Notes: generated by a model from the letters alone, not told the origin. Shown: positions 8,803-18,072, numbered from the stretch's first letter. The stretch is 64,000 nucleotides of DNA from SAR202 cluster bacterium bin90 (GCA_002238855.1 MPND01000018.1:1-64000); one strand, 5' to 3'. Program-made: numbers and translations.

Positions 8803-8984
8803 ACTGTTCTCCTTGAAGCCAATTCAGGGTGTGCGTCGTTTTGGCATGTTTACTGCTGCACTCTGGCGATTGGGTCCGCTCTGCAGATGCAGTATCAGGA
8901 TGGTAACAGAAAAGTATTCTATTGGCTAGGCGCAGATTATTTGAATTAGGAAAATACTTCCAATGCAATAGTGATAGCCAGAAG

Positions 8985-11429
8985 TCAGCGGACGCGGTAG
9001 ATGGCGGATTCGCCGTTGGGGTCGGTGAAGACTAGGTCGGCGATGGCGTCGAACTTGGGGATACCTTCGATGCCGTATTTTTCGCGCTCGCGGCTGCCGA
9101 TGTACACGTAGTCGATGTCGTACTTGTAGAGGATGAGCTGCGCCTCGGCGGGGTCTAGCGTGGTGTAGATGCGCTCGACTTCGGCTGCCCTATCATCGAA
9201 ATACTGGTCGCGGAGGGCGCGCGAAAGATCAGGCTTTTCTGCGTCGAAGCGCTCCCAGCCTCCGCGCCACTGCTTCTGGTGGCCGAGCCAGTTGACGATG
9301 GTGGGGAAGCCTGTGCTGCGGGAGATCATGCCCCAGTCGCTCCATTCGCCGACTGCCTCTACTATTGCGGCGTCGGGGGGAGCGTTCGCTTTAAGCCACT
9401 CGATGGCGTCGTACTCGGCGGGGTTGAAGATGCGGACGAATGACAGGCCGTCGAGGGTGCGCCCGGTGTGGGGTGTTTCGGGCTTGGTCTTGATGGCGGC
9501 GAGCGGGTAGTAGAGCGAGCATAGAAGCAAAACAACGAAGGCTGCTGCCCAGACATAGGATAGCGTTGTGCGCCAGCCTTTCAGATTGCGAATTGTGCTC
9601 ATCCAGTAGTACACGGCGAAGGCAGAGGCGGCGGCCAGGAGTATCCACGCTTGATAGTAGAGCTTGAAGACGGTGTTGCCGCGGTTGTTGAAGAAGTCGC
9701 GGATGAAGAGGAACTCGGCGCCGATGATGAGCCCCAAGCCAAGCACGGCTAGCACGGTGGCGAACAGCCTGCCGCCTTCGTTCTCCCGCCTTGCGAGATA
9801 GAGCGCGTTGTATATGCCGATTGCCGCGAGGCCGGTGAGGGGCAGTATGCCGATGAAGCGCGTGATTGCCTCTTCGATGCTGCCGTCGCTGGGCAGGTAG
9901 GCGAGCGCCCAGAGCAGCCAGGGGACGAATGCGAGGGTGAGGGCGGTGAGTGCCTGCGCTGACCAGTCGCGCTGGATGGTGGTCTGCCAGAAGGTCGCCA
10001 GCAGGAAGGGCGTTACGGCGACCAGGAACACGCCCCAGACGATGAACATATGGATTGCGCGGGTGTGAGTGATGACAACGCCGATGCCGTTCACGCCGGC
10101 GTTGATGTCGAACAGGTAGGGGGAGTACATCAGGACTGCGAGCGCGATGACCGCCAAGCCGACGGGGAAGAGCGCGAACGCGAATGACTGGCGGATGTCG
10201 CTGCCTTCGCGATATGCCCGGAGTGCGAGGACGGCGATGAGCAGGGCGGCGAATGTGGGCATGTCCCAGAGGTTGTTGAAGGCGAGTCCGCCGAGAACCA
10301 CTGCTGCCGTGAGGACGATGGCGTAGGTATAGGGGCTGCGGAAGTTGCGCCAGAAGTCGGCGGGCAGGCGGTAGATGTTGAGCGCGACGCCGATGAACAG
10401 CAGGACGAACGGGATGGACATGACGTGCGGGTGCATGTCGCCGAGCAGGAAGCTGAAGAAGGGGAATTCCTGGATGGTGTTGTCGATGAAGTGGATGCCG
10501 TCGAAGGTGTTGATGACGCGGCTGGCGTGGAACCACCACCAGAAGTCGGGAGGCGTCCAACTCTGCGGGGGCATCTCGATGGGGCCGGGCAGTCCGTCGA
10601 TGCGGATCCAGTCGTAGAAGCCCTGCGATCCCATGCCGTTGAGGCGCATGAACTCCAGGATGCCCTCGAGGTTGGCGGCGATGCCGAGGAACAGGGTGGC
10701 TGAGATGCCGGCAATGATGGCGAGTTTTCTGTTTGTGCTATCGGTGGGGAGGGCATCTGTGGATGCTGCATCCGAACTGCCTTCACCTGTATCAGCAGCG
10801 GGCTTGCGCGCCTTATTCATGCGGACCATGTTGAACAAGAGGCCGAAGATGCCGGTCGCCCCCATTGCGGGGATGAGCGCCATGGAGAGGTTGTAGGCGA
10901 TATTGGATGATACGGCGGAGACCTGGCTGATTGCGCCCATCATCCAGTAGCCGAAGTAGTAGTAGCTGATGGGCTCGCCGCGCAGCCAGGGGTCTTCGGG
11001 GTGCCCGACGTGCGAGTTGATGGAGGCGCTGAGGAGGGCGAGGTCCATCGGCTGCTCGGTGTGGTTGATGAAGGGGTCGTAGGAGCGGAAGAGCGCCCAG
11101 CCGATGAAGAAGACGAGGAAGACTGCCTCGGCGATGACGAGTGCGCGCCACTCGCGGGTGACGAAGTCGCGGAGGTCGTCGAAGTTGCGGTATGCGATGT
11201 ATGCGGAGGCGGCTGCCATGAGCAGCACGAGCGCGATGGCGGTGGGCTGCGCGGTGGGGATGTGGGCGAGGCCGAGCACCCAGAAGAGGTACGAGACGAG
11301 GAGAATGCCGAGGGGTTTGCTGAGGGTGAATCCCCTGTCAGCAAGTCCGGGTAAGAGGTAGAAGGCGAGCGGGAATGCCGCCAGCCCGATGAGTTCTACG
11401 GTGATGAGCCATCGGAGGGCGTCGAGCAT
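8985..11429 (-). CDS. DUF2298 (Chlor_Arch_YYY) polytopic membrane protein
   Basis: 814 residues with many hydrophobic segments from the N-terminus (LRWLITVELIGLAAFPLAF) to about residue 650, then a soluble C-terminal part. Typical DUF2298 features: YYYFGYWMMG with upstream WLRGEPISY, EFPFFSFLLGDMHPHVMSIP (acidic/His motif near residue 340), and NNRGNTVFKLYYQAW. The C-terminus (IEWLKANAPPDAAIVEAVGEW, RSTGFPTIVNWLGHQKQWRG) resembles the extracytoplasmic domain of GT-C glycosyltransferases. The family is almost restricted to Chloroflexi and Archaea and is presumed to move or attach lipid-linked sugars; no reaction is proven. Confidence 0.85.
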   Translation of the reverse strand: MLDALRWLITVELIGLAAFPLAFYLLPGLADRGFTLSKPLGILLVSYLFWVLGLAHIPTAQPTAIALVLLMAAASAYIAYRNFDDLRDFVTREWRALVIAEAVFLVFFIGWALFRSYDPFINHTEQPMDLALLSASINSHVGHPEDPWLRGEPISYYYFGYWMMGAISQVSAVSSNIAYNLSMALIPAMGATGIFGLLFNMVRMNKARKPAADTGEGSSDAASTDALPTDSTNRKLAIIAGISATLFLGIAANLEGILEFMRLNGMGSQGFYDWIRIDGLPGPIEMPPQSWTPPDFWWWFHASRVINTFDGIHFIDNTIQEFPFFSFLLGDMHPHVMSIPFVLLFIGVALNIYRLPADFWRNFRSPYTYAIVLTAAVVLGGLAFNNLWDMPTFAALLIAVLALRAYREGSDIRQSFAFALFPVGLAVIALAVLMYSPYLFDINAGVNGIGVVITHTRAIHMFIVWGVFLVAVTPFLLATFWQTTIQRDWSAQALTALTLAFVPWLLWALAYLPSDGSIEEAITRFIGILPLTGLAAIGIYNALYLARRENEGGRLFATVLAVLGLGLIIGAEFLFIRDFFNNRGNTVFKLYYQAWILLAAASAFAVYYWMSTIRNLKGWRTTLSYVWAAAFVVLLLCSLYYPLAAIKTKPETPHTGRTLDGLSFVRIFNPAEYDAIEWLKANAPPDAAIVEAVGEWSDWGMISRSTGFPTIVNWLGHQKQWRGGWERFDAEKPDLSRALRDQYFDDRAAEVERIYTTLDPAEAQLILYKYDIDYVYIGSREREKYGIEGIPKFDAIADLVFTDPNGESAIYRVR

Positions 11430-11562
11430 GGTGGGGAGATTATACTATGGGTTGGGGTTGGGGACTGTATGACAGAAATGAGATCGTGTCCATGCCCCAA
11501 GTGCCAGACGCATTGACATTCCTCCAACTGTGATTATTGTATTCCTGATGATGTCTTCCTCT

Positions 11563-12657
11563 TCAAAGAGAAAAAGGAGTCAGGGAAATGCCTATTTCCT
11601 TCGCTCTTAATTTCCTCTCGATTTCCTTAAGATCCTCCGCTTTCTTACTCTCAGGTAGGTATGTATCCACACCATCACCATGGCGTGCCTTAGAAAGGAA
11701 ATCGATTCCGTGAAGCGAGGATCTATAACCATTGAACCCTAACCAACGGTCCCGCGGAAACCTTTTTCCCCTAGGGGGCTTCTTATTCATCTCGAGATAT
11801 CTTTCATCTTCGAAAGGGTAAACTCTTACATCTTTCAGATGTAGGAAGTGCCTTACGATATTTTGTAGAACATTCTTAAAGTCATCAACCATATCTGGGT
11901 CAAGGGTCGTGAAAATTGTAAGAGTCTTATTGGGAATAGAGTTATGCGCAAAGTCTCTGTCAAGAAAAACTAGGAAGTTCTCGAAATCTTGCTCTAGATA
12001 CTTTTGGTCTAACCCCACATAACAGTCGACAAGAGTAACTTCTGATGCCGTACGTGCATATCCTTGGAAGAACATCTCCCACAGTTGTTTGGAAGTTGCG
12101 TCTAGTGGAACTGATCGCGCAAAATCGTCAAGCATCTTTGCAGCTGCCGCTCGTGCTCTGGATTCCTCAATAACGCAAGAAGCATTTAGATATTTCCAAG
12201 AAATAACTTCAACATCTTGACAATGTTTGCAATCTTTGTCGTCATCACTTTCGAAGCAATCTGTTGCCTGTTGCTCAGTCAATACTGCGAGAGCAAACTC
12301 ATCGCTGTACTCAGCCATTTCAAGACATGACCGGATATTGCCCACCTGCACATCGATTGCTTGGTTGGCCCTGGGGAATTTTCCCTGGCGAGGTTTCTGA
12401 ATCGCCTCCTGTAACACCTGCAAGCTGGTCGATTTAGGAATGTTATGTTCAGAAAGTTTCGCTCTGATCTCCTTTATCAATATGTTTGATTCCACTATCT
12501 CTTTTTTCGACGAGCGGGGACGATGGTACAAAGCACCATTCTTTTGCCAGAACAAGCAGAGTCCTCTCAAGGCGGATTTTGCCCTACGTGGGTCTGACAC
12601 AGCTTCTCTGAGAATAGGGACTAGGTCTATTTTGAAGTTGATTCTAGTAGTCATCAT
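11563..12657 (-). CDS. Unknown protein coupled to the AAA ATPase; C-terminus PLD/MIT_C-like
   Basis: 364 residues. The N-terminal half (about 1-190) is helical and holds CKHCQDVEV with two Cys. The C-terminal part (about 205-335) reads VTLVDCYVGLD, FLVFLDRDFAH, KTLTIFTTLDPDM, FLHLKDVRVYPF and then PRDRWLGFNGYRSSLHGIDFL. That order of strands plus a late D-R-W...G-D-F segment resembles the phospholipase-D-like MIT_C domain, but this is a by-eye resemblance and the HxK signature is absent. The start overlaps the ATPase stop by 14 bp (ATGATGACTACTAG), so the two are translated together. Base composition is clearly more AT-rich than the flanks, suggesting transfer. A role as effector of an ATPase-gated defence system is inferred. 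Confidence 0.6.
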   Translation of the reverse strand: MMTTRINFKIDLVPILREAVSDPRRAKSALRGLCLFWQKNGALYHRPRSSKKEIVESNILIKEIRAKLSEHNIPKSTSLQVLQEAIQKPRQGKFPRANQAIDVQVGNIRSCLEMAEYSDEFALAVLTEQQATDCFESDDDKDCKHCQDVEVISWKYLNASCVIEESRARAAAAKMLDDFARSVPLDATSKQLWEMFFQGYARTASEVTLVDCYVGLDQKYLEQDFENFLVFLDRDFAHNSIPNKTLTIFTTLDPDMVDDFKNVLQNIVRHFLHLKDVRVYPFEDERYLEMNKKPPRGKRFPRDRWLGFNGYRSSLHGIDFLSKARHGDGVDTYLPESKKAEDLKEIERKLRAKEIGISLTPFSL

Positions 12658-14512
12658 CCTGACTCTCTAGAATCTTCATTATTGCGTCCGTCTTTTCGTC
12701 AAAAAACTCAGGCGGCCAATCTTTGTTGAGTTCCCCTTGAGCATCGATTCCCATATCCAAAACTTTGCTGCCATCCGGTGTAGTGTGGACGAAAATTATG
12801 GCAACGTCTTCAGGCTTGATTTTCTTCTGTGCAATATGGGCACTCAGCCGCAACTGTATTAGTTCACTATGTGTCTCCACAATCCACTGCTTGTCGTCTT
12901 TGAGCGCTGTTTCAACCATCAGTTCGGCAAGTTCAGCTTGCAGTTTCGGGTGCAGGTGCAACTCAGGCTGTTCGACGCAGATTATCGAGCCTTTCGGCGA
13001 TGCAACACCTTCAACAATTATGGGCAATATGCAGCTTATTCCAAATCCGACATCGGCGATGGTCACTGACGTAGGCGGTTCCGTCCGAATGTCGTTAAGG
13101 CTGATCTGGACGGCTACACCTGCCGTCTTCAGATCTTCTACCCTAAGTGAGTACGGGATTCCAAAATCCTTGAAATACTCATCCACTCGATTTCTAACTT
13201 CCTCGTTACGATGTAGTATATGAACAGTATTTTCACCGCGTACACCGGACGAATCTTTGAATCCTCCTGAAACCATGTAAAGCCTTTGCGGCTCATTCCG
13301 GTTTGGGCCTAGGTGCGTTAGTAATCTCAGTTGGTCTTCATACTCTTCCGGGATATTTTCTACGGTTGATGCCAATAGCTCTTCAGGGGAAGGTACCCAG
13401 TTCGCCCGCAATTTTCTGAGTTCGCGATCATCCCATAGCCTCCGCATAGATCGGGCAAGGTCCGGACGAGAGAGGCTCAAGTTATTTCTGCGCGATCCCC
13501 TATACTCGTAAGCCTGCTCGTACGCCTTAACCGTTTGTTTCGTCTGCTGCAGATTCAATTTCAGAGTGTCCAATTCATCCTTGCGGATATTCGGATTTTC
13601 CAACTGCCATACGTATAATTCCTGCAAGCGATCAAGTGTATGTTCCAGTTCTTGCTCTCGTACCTCCCACTCTTGCTCTCGTACCTCCCACTCTTGCTCT
13701 ACGTGCAGCCCAATCCGCCTCCTCCTTGAGCCCAATTGCAGAGTGTTGTGTATCTCGTCTAGCCACCACTCCTGCTCCCATTCCAACTCGTTTGCCCGCT
13801 TCCGGAGATTTTGACTTTCTTTCTTCGAATGACAATGTCTCGCCCGCCTTGCCTCAAGTTCTTCAATCCTTTCCTTTAATTCACCCGTATCGTTTCTTTT
13901 ATTCTCAATTTCGTTATGAAGCTCCTTTTGAAGCTCTGATAGGGTTAATCGTGGCAAGAAATTCCTTGCCCGCTCAACAGAATATACCCGATCGCTTCCG
14001 CTGTAAGCACCTTCAATGCGAAAGTCAGTCGACCATGCAATAGATTCTTTATCGTATTCGTAAGTTGATGAGGCCTCAAATAACTCCTCGTCCCCGTTGA
14101 CAACTCGATACTTTAAATTCGACAAGATAGCGGAGCTTCGGGTATCAGTTCCCCTAGACTCTGGTACAACGAACGTCATATCCAATTCCACCTTGCTGAT
14201 GGGCGGAATCGGTCTATCATATGCGACCCTTATGAACAAATTCCGGTTTGATTCATGCTTATGTACAAGCGTCTCGAATTTTCCTAAATCTACATCCTCA
14301 CCCATAGGTATCAGCCACCTCTTGCTACTCCCAATCGGTACTACTCCTCGCATCGGGATGTCCATAGATTGCCTAAGCAGTAGCAGGGCTTGGATGATGG
14401 AGCTCTTGCCGCCGGAGTTTGGGCCGTAAATGAGGGTTATCTTGGATAGAGGGGCTTCTTGTATTTCGTCGCCGAATGCTTTGAAATTGCGGAGTCCTAT
14501 CCCTGTGAGCAT
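12644..14512 (-). CDS. AAA15/OLD-like ATPase with coiled-coil insert
   Basis: 622 residues. The N-terminal RecF/SMC-like start (GIGLRNFKAFGD) is followed by Walker A GPNSGGKSS at about residue 31. A long coiled-coil insert (about 190-350) contains a heptad repeat REQEWEV coded by two perfect 21-bp units (13650-13691). The C-terminal half has a signature region (ADVGFGISCILPII), Walker B ICVEQPELHLHP and a switch VETHSELIQLRL. This is the AAA15/AAA21 type seen in DUF3696 proteins and in PARIS, Gabija or retron ATPases. There is no Toprim domain. It is the first gene of an overlapping pair with the 364-residue protein downstream. AT-rich base use differs from its neighbours. Confidence 0.85.
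   Translation of the reverse strand: MLTGIGLRNFKAFGDEIQEAPLSKITLIYGPNSGGKSSIIQALLLLRQSMDIPMRGVVPIGSSKRWLIPMGEDVDLGKFETLVHKHESNRNLFIRVAYDRPIPPISKVELDMTFVVPESRGTDTRSSAILSNLKYRVVNGDEELFEASSTYEYDKESIAWSTDFRIEGAYSGSDRVYSVERARNFLPRLTLSELQKELHNEIENKRNDTGELKERIEELEARRARHCHSKKESQNLRKRANELEWEQEWWLDEIHNTLQLGSRRRRIGLHVEQEWEVREQEWEVREQELEHTLDRLQELYVWQLENPNIRKDELDTLKLNLQQTKQTVKAYEQAYEYRGSRRNNLSLSRPDLARSMRRLWDDRELRKLRANWVPSPEELLASTVENIPEEYEDQLRLLTHLGPNRNEPQRLYMVSGGFKDSSGVRGENTVHILHRNEEVRNRVDEYFKDFGIPYSLRVEDLKTAGVAVQISLNDIRTEPPTSVTIADVGFGISCILPIIVEGVASPKGSIICVEQPELHLHPKLQAELAELMVETALKDDKQWIVETHSELIQLRLSAHIAQKKIKPEDVAIIFVHTTPDGSKVLDMGIDAQGELNKDWPPEFFDEKTDAIMKILESQDDDY
13650..13700 (-). repeat. 21-bp tandem repeat inside the ATPase coiled coil
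   Basis: The unit TCTTGCTCTCGTACCTCCCAC on the + strand (21 bp) is present as 13650-13670 and 13671-13691, identical, plus a 9-bp partial copy to 13700. It encodes exact heptads, so unit gain or loss would keep the frame and change coiled-coil length. Confidence 0.85.
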
Positions 14513-14574
14513 GGTGTGCCGTCCTGTTGAATTGGGTGCGCGCGATTCAGTTGGGCAACAATATTATCAGATAT

Positions 14575-14626
14575 TGAAAAAATTGCAAAAGCGAAACGGC
14601 TCGGCATTCGTCAAGAATACCGAGCC
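14575..14626 (-). terminator. Terminator after the TPR gene
   Basis: On the minus strand GGCTCGGTATTC (14626-14615) and GAATGCCGAGCC (14609-14598) form a 12-bp stem with one mismatch and a 5-nt loop, followed by GTTTCGCTTTTGCAATTTTTTC. It lies 24 bp beyond the TPR stop codon, between that gene and the ATPase promoter region. Confidence 0.7.
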
Positions 14627-14649
14627 ATTCGTTTAGGCTTGAGGCTGTA

Positions 14650-16092
14650 CTAGCCGGCGTTGACTAGGGTGTTCATCGCGGCGATTTCGGGGGAGTTGGG
14701 GTCGGCGGTCTCCCATTGCTGGGCGACTTGCTTGAGGGTGTTCTTGGCGGTTTCTACTTCGCCGGAGCTTGCCTTGGTGCGGGCTAGCCAGTAGCTGTCG
14801 CGGACGGAGGCGCGGCGGTTGAGGCGCACACGGAGCAGGTCTTCTGCCTTGTCGTATTGCTCGGCGCGGATGTATGACTCGAGGAGGGTGTCCTCGAAGA
14901 CTTCGCGCTGTGCGTGGCTGCCGCCGATGCGGGCGAGCTGCGGGAATACCGGTTCTAAGTATCGCGCCGCGTCTTCGTAGCGGTCGTCTGCGAATGCGCC
15001 GATGCCCTTGACGAGGGGGAGCGTGACCTCTTTGGCGAGGGCGTCTCCCTGTCCGGCGAGGTCTCGCAGGCGAGTCTTGACGCTGGCGAGTCGCTCTTCG
15101 TCTCCGCTGGCGGCGAATGCGAGGGCGGCGTGGGCGTCACGGAATGCGGGACCGGGTGTGGTTGCGGCGGGGGATGCCTGCTCGGCGATCTCCTCGACTG
15201 GGTATGGCGGGTTGCAGCCGCCGTACATCTTGAGGCGCCACATGAGCGATGTGCTGTCCATGAGCGAGTTCGCGCTCTTCTCCACTACGGTGGGGCGGAT
15301 GACGTCTTCGTAGAGCTTGACGGCGTCGGAGTATTTGCCCTGCGCCAGCTCGAAGAGCGCCTGGTGCCAGGAGAGGTGGATGTTGAAGGGGGCGCGGCTG
15401 TCGTAGCCCTTGAGCCAGTTGCCGAGGAAGTCGCCGCCGTCCACTGCGTTGCCCTTTTCGAAGTACACATGGGCTACGGAGTGGGATGCATGTCCGCTTG
15501 TGGGGCGGGCTGCGAGGGAGCGCTCTGCGAGGGATAGGGCGTCGTCGAGGCGTCCTGTCTCGTGGTGCGCGAAGGCGTATTGACCGAGGAATGCCCAGTC
15601 GTCGCCGTAGTTGGGCTCAAGCTTCTGGAGCATGGCGTAGAGCTCGTCGGGGAAGTTCTGCACGCCGGCGCCGCTACATCCGAGGAGGTAGAGGCGGTTG
15701 GCGACGCGCATCATCACGGCGTCGCGCGGGAACTCGTCGAGGTGCTCTAGGGAGACGGCGAGGGACTTGGGGCCGTGGCCGTTGATGAAGAGGGAGATAC
15801 CCTCGACGTGGCCCTGCTCGCGGCGTGATGCGCTCCTGACGAGCTGCTGGGCTTTGGCTACGCTTGCCTTGGCGTCTGCTGCCGCGCCGCGAAGCATCTG
15901 CATCATGCTGAGGCCGGCGTACGCTAGCGCAAAGCCTTCGTCTGCGTCTATCGCCTGCTGAAAGCGCTGCTCGGAGCCGTAGCCTTGTTCGAGCAGGATG
16001 TCGACGCCTTCGACGTAGTGCTCGGCGGCTTTTGCCGATGTTGTGGACATGGCGAGTCCGTAGCGGTCGCGGATTGTGGCTGTTGCGGTCAT
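14650..16092 (-). CDS. Tetratricopeptide-repeat protein, TTC38-like
   Basis: 480 residues, soluble and alpha-helical. Repeated TPR-type helical pairs are visible, for example FQQAIDADEGFALAYAGLSM near residue 45, GQYAFAHHETGRLDDALSLAERSLAARP near 175, ALFELAQGKYSDAVKLYEDVI near 245 and YIRAEQYDKAEDLLRVRL near 405. The SHAxHSVAHVYFExG segment is characteristic of the TTC38/YcaO-neighbour family of TPR proteins. It probably scaffolds protein-protein contacts; the partner is unknown. It is monocistronic, with its own terminator. Confidence 0.8.
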   Translation of the reverse strand: MTATATIRDRYGLAMSTTSAKAAEHYVEGVDILLEQGYGSEQRFQQAIDADEGFALAYAGLSMMQMLRGAAADAKASVAKAQQLVRSASRREQGHVEGISLFINGHGPKSLAVSLEHLDEFPRDAVMMRVANRLYLLGCSGAGVQNFPDELYAMLQKLEPNYGDDWAFLGQYAFAHHETGRLDDALSLAERSLAARPTSGHASHSVAHVYFEKGNAVDGGDFLGNWLKGYDSRAPFNIHLSWHQALFELAQGKYSDAVKLYEDVIRPTVVEKSANSLMDSTSLMWRLKMYGGCNPPYPVEEIAEQASPAATTPGPAFRDAHAALAFAASGDEERLASVKTRLRDLAGQGDALAKEVTLPLVKGIGAFADDRYEDAARYLEPVFPQLARIGGSHAQREVFEDTLLESYIRAEQYDKAEDLLRVRLNRRASVRDSYWLARTKASSGEVETAKNTLKQVAQQWETADPNSPEIAAMNTLVNAG

Positions 16093-16157
16093 TGAATGTG
16101 CCTCCTGTGTAGTTTTCAGTTGCCAGTCAACAGTTGCCAGTGGTCGGTAATACGGCG

Positions 16158-16541
16158 TTATGTCGCGGGTGTGCCAGCGGTTGCCGGAATGCCTCCGGCG
16201 TCCCGTCGTTTTGCGTCTTCTTCTGATTCAAGGGGTGGTGTCCAGTCGTCAGGGAGCGGTTCGTAGAGAGGATCGATCGCGCTGACATCGATGGCGGCGC
16301 GGGCGACTTCGAGATCATACATCTGCTGGAGATTCATCCAGAACTCGGCGCTCTGGCCGAAAGCTCGGCCGATTCTGACTGCCATGTCAGCAGTAACGGG
16401 ACTGCGACGGTTGATGATGCGGTTGATGCGGGACTGGCTAACGCCTATTGCCATAGCGAACTGGCGCTGGGTGATTTCGAGGTCTTCGAGTATTTCAGCC
16501 AAGTCCTCCCCGGGATGGATGGGACCTATAGGAGTCATCAT
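16158..16541 (-). CDS. higA: HigA-family antitoxin
   Basis: 127 residues. An N-terminal HTH of the XRE/HigA type is clear: HPGEDLAEILEDLEITQRQF, AIGVSQSRINRIINRRSP, DMAVRIGRAFGQSAEFWMNLQQMYDLEVA. HigA binds HigB and represses the operon. AAGGAGA lies 5 nt before the second of two adjacent ATGs (16538), which may be the true start. A Pro/Glu-rich tail of about 40 residues (from DDWTPPLE) extends beyond the usual family end. It is the second gene after higB, 7 bp apart. Confidence 0.88.
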   Translation of the reverse strand: MMTPIGPIHPGEDLAEILEDLEITQRQFAMAIGVSQSRINRIINRRSPVTADMAVRIGRAFGQSAEFWMNLQQMYDLEVARAAIDVSAIDPLYEPLPDDWTPPLESEEDAKRRDAGGIPATAGTPAT

Positions 16542-16548
16542 CTTCTCC

Positions 16549-16827
16549 TTAGTGATAGTCAGTTACTTCTACTTCGAACGCGCCAGATTGAGTCCATTGG
16601 AAGCATATACGCCATTGGTTGTTGATGCGGATGCTGTGTTGCCCTGCTCGGTCGCCGCGAAGAGGCTCAAGCCTGTTTGAACGCGGCAGTTGAAGATCGG
16701 CCAATCTGGTGGCTTGAATCACCAACCGCACCTTCTGGCGTGCTCGCTGTTGAATGTGGGGCGGCAAACGACGAATGTACTCGCCGTTGAAAAGTCGCTC
16801 TGTGTCCCTGTCCCTGAATCTGTTCAC
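16549..16827 (-). CDS. higB: HigB-family mRNA interferase toxin
   Basis: 92 residues matching the plasmid-maintenance killer/HigB subgroup of the RelE fold: FRDRDTERLFNG at the start, then RRLPPHIQQRARQKVRLV, LRLxP-like RLEPLRGDRAGQHSIRIN and NQWRICFQW, with C-terminal VEVTDYH (conserved Tyr-His). It cleaves ribosome-bound mRNA in characterised homologs. The toxin-first order is typical of higBA. A small antitoxin-like gene lies 47 bp upstream, which is unusual. Confidence 0.88.
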   Translation of the reverse strand: MNRFRDRDTERLFNGEYIRRLPPHIQQRARQKVRLVIQATRLADLQLPRSNRLEPLRGDRAGQHSIRINNQWRICFQWTQSGAFEVEVTDYH

Positions 16828-16874
16828 TGAATTGGATGATAGATATTGTATGCCATGCTGTCAAAGTGGGTGTG

Positions 16875-17099
16875 TTACTCAGACAGACCAAGACGACGAT
16901 AGACTTCTTCCGCGGGGATGGTCGGCTCTCCGGCCTCCACTGCCTTTATGGATGCTTCCAACTCTTCGATGACGTCTTCGCGCAGTTCCAAGCCTTCATC
17001 GGGATCTCCCACGAAGTCATGCAAGGTTTCTATTACGACTTCGCGGATGAGGTTTCGCAGTTCTTCGACAGTCAGATCGACCACTTTCTGCTGTGACAT
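16875..17099 (-). CDS. Small acidic antitoxin-like protein
   Basis: 74 residues from ATG 17099 (GGGAG about 10 nt upstream). Sequence features: VVDLTVEELRNLIREVVIETL, then GDPDEGLELREDV and a C-terminal IPAEEVYRRLGL. Proteins of this pattern (TxEEL...REVIxE...PDEGLELR...ISAEEVxxRLG) usually stand directly before RelE/ParE-type toxins and are presumed antitoxins. Here the next gene is higB, which also has higA behind it, so the locus may be a three-gene module. Confidence 0.6.
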   Translation of the reverse strand: MSQQKVVDLTVEELRNLIREVVIETLHDFVGDPDEGLELREDVIEELEASIKAVEAGEPTIPAEEVYRRLGLSE

Positions 17100-17127
17100 A
17101 TATGCACTCCCGATAATCAATCACCTA

Positions 17128-18072
17128 CTAATCGCTGTCCGCGAAGAGGGATTCGACGAAGGCTTGGGGGTCGAAGGGGGCCAGGTCTTCGGGCTGCTCG
17201 CCGGTGCCGATGAAGAGGACGGGGAGGTCTAGCTCGGCGCCGATGGCGAAGACTACGCCGCCCTTGGAGGAGCTGTCCACCTTGGCGAGTAATACGCCTT
17301 CGCAGTCGACGGCTTCGGTGAAGGCGCGCGCCTGCATGAGGCCGTTCTGGCCGGTGGTGGCGTCGATGGTGAGTAGGACGCGCTGGGTGTCGGCGCCCTG
17401 CCGCGATAGGACGCGCTGCATTTTCTTCAACTCTTCCATGAGGTTGAACTTGGTGTGGAGGCGGCCTGCGGTGTCTATGATTACGACATCCACGTCGCGG
17501 GCGCGGGCTGCCTGCAGGGTGTCGAAGGCAACTGCGCCGGGGTCTGCGCCCTGCTGGTGGGCGATGACATCTACGTCGAGGCGGTCGCCCCAGACCTGAA
17601 TCTGGTCGATGGCGGCGGCGCGGAAGGTGTCGGCGGCGCCGATGAGAACGCTCTTGCCTTCGTCCTGGTAGAGCCTGGTGAGCTTGGCGATGCTGGTGGT
17701 CTTGCCGACGCCGTTGACGCCTACCATAAGGATTATGAGCGGCTTTTCATCGACTTCGAGCGCGTGGTCAACTTCTTCGAAGTCAACGAGGTAGAGCATC
17801 TCCTCGCGGAGCAGCGCCAAGGCGTCCTGCGGGTCGGAGATGCGGCGGTCGCGCACCTGGTCGCGTAGGCGCTCGATGAGCTTGAAGGTGGTCTCCACGC
17901 CGACATCGGCGGTGATGAGCAGCTCTTCGAGTTCGTCCCAGAGCGCGTCGTCAATGCTTTGGCGGCGGAAGAGGCCGGTCATTTGACCGAAGAATGTCTG
18001 GCGGGAGCGCTTGACTGCCTGTTCGGTCTTTTGCTTGTTTTCTTGTGTTGAGCGGCGGAGGAATTTCAGCAT
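17128..18072 (-). CDS. ftsY: Signal recognition particle receptor FtsY
   Basis: 314 residues, NG-domain GTPase that docks ribosome-SRP complexes at the membrane. There is a short basic N-terminus (MLKFLRRSTQENKQKTEQ) without the long acidic A domain. N-domain ALVLG-equivalent: WDELEELLITADVGVETT. G domain: GVNGVGKTTS (G1, about residue 117), DTFRAAAIDQ (I-box), DTAGRLHTK (G3), LAKVDSSSKGGV (G4) and GTGEQPEDLAPFD (closing loop). Length and motif spacing are normal. The gene stands alone between TA genes and a palindromic repeat. Confidence 0.96.
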   Translation of the reverse strand: MLKFLRRSTQENKQKTEQAVKRSRQTFFGQMTGLFRRQSIDDALWDELEELLITADVGVETTFKLIERLRDQVRDRRISDPQDALALLREEMLYLVDFEEVDHALEVDEKPLIILMVGVNGVGKTTSIAKLTRLYQDEGKSVLIGAADTFRAAAIDQIQVWGDRLDVDVIAHQQGADPGAVAFDTLQAARARDVDVVIIDTAGRLHTKFNLMEELKKMQRVLSRQGADTQRVLLTIDATTGQNGLMQARAFTEAVDCEGVLLAKVDSSSKGGVVFAIGAELDLPVLFIGTGEQPEDLAPFDPQAFVESLFADSD

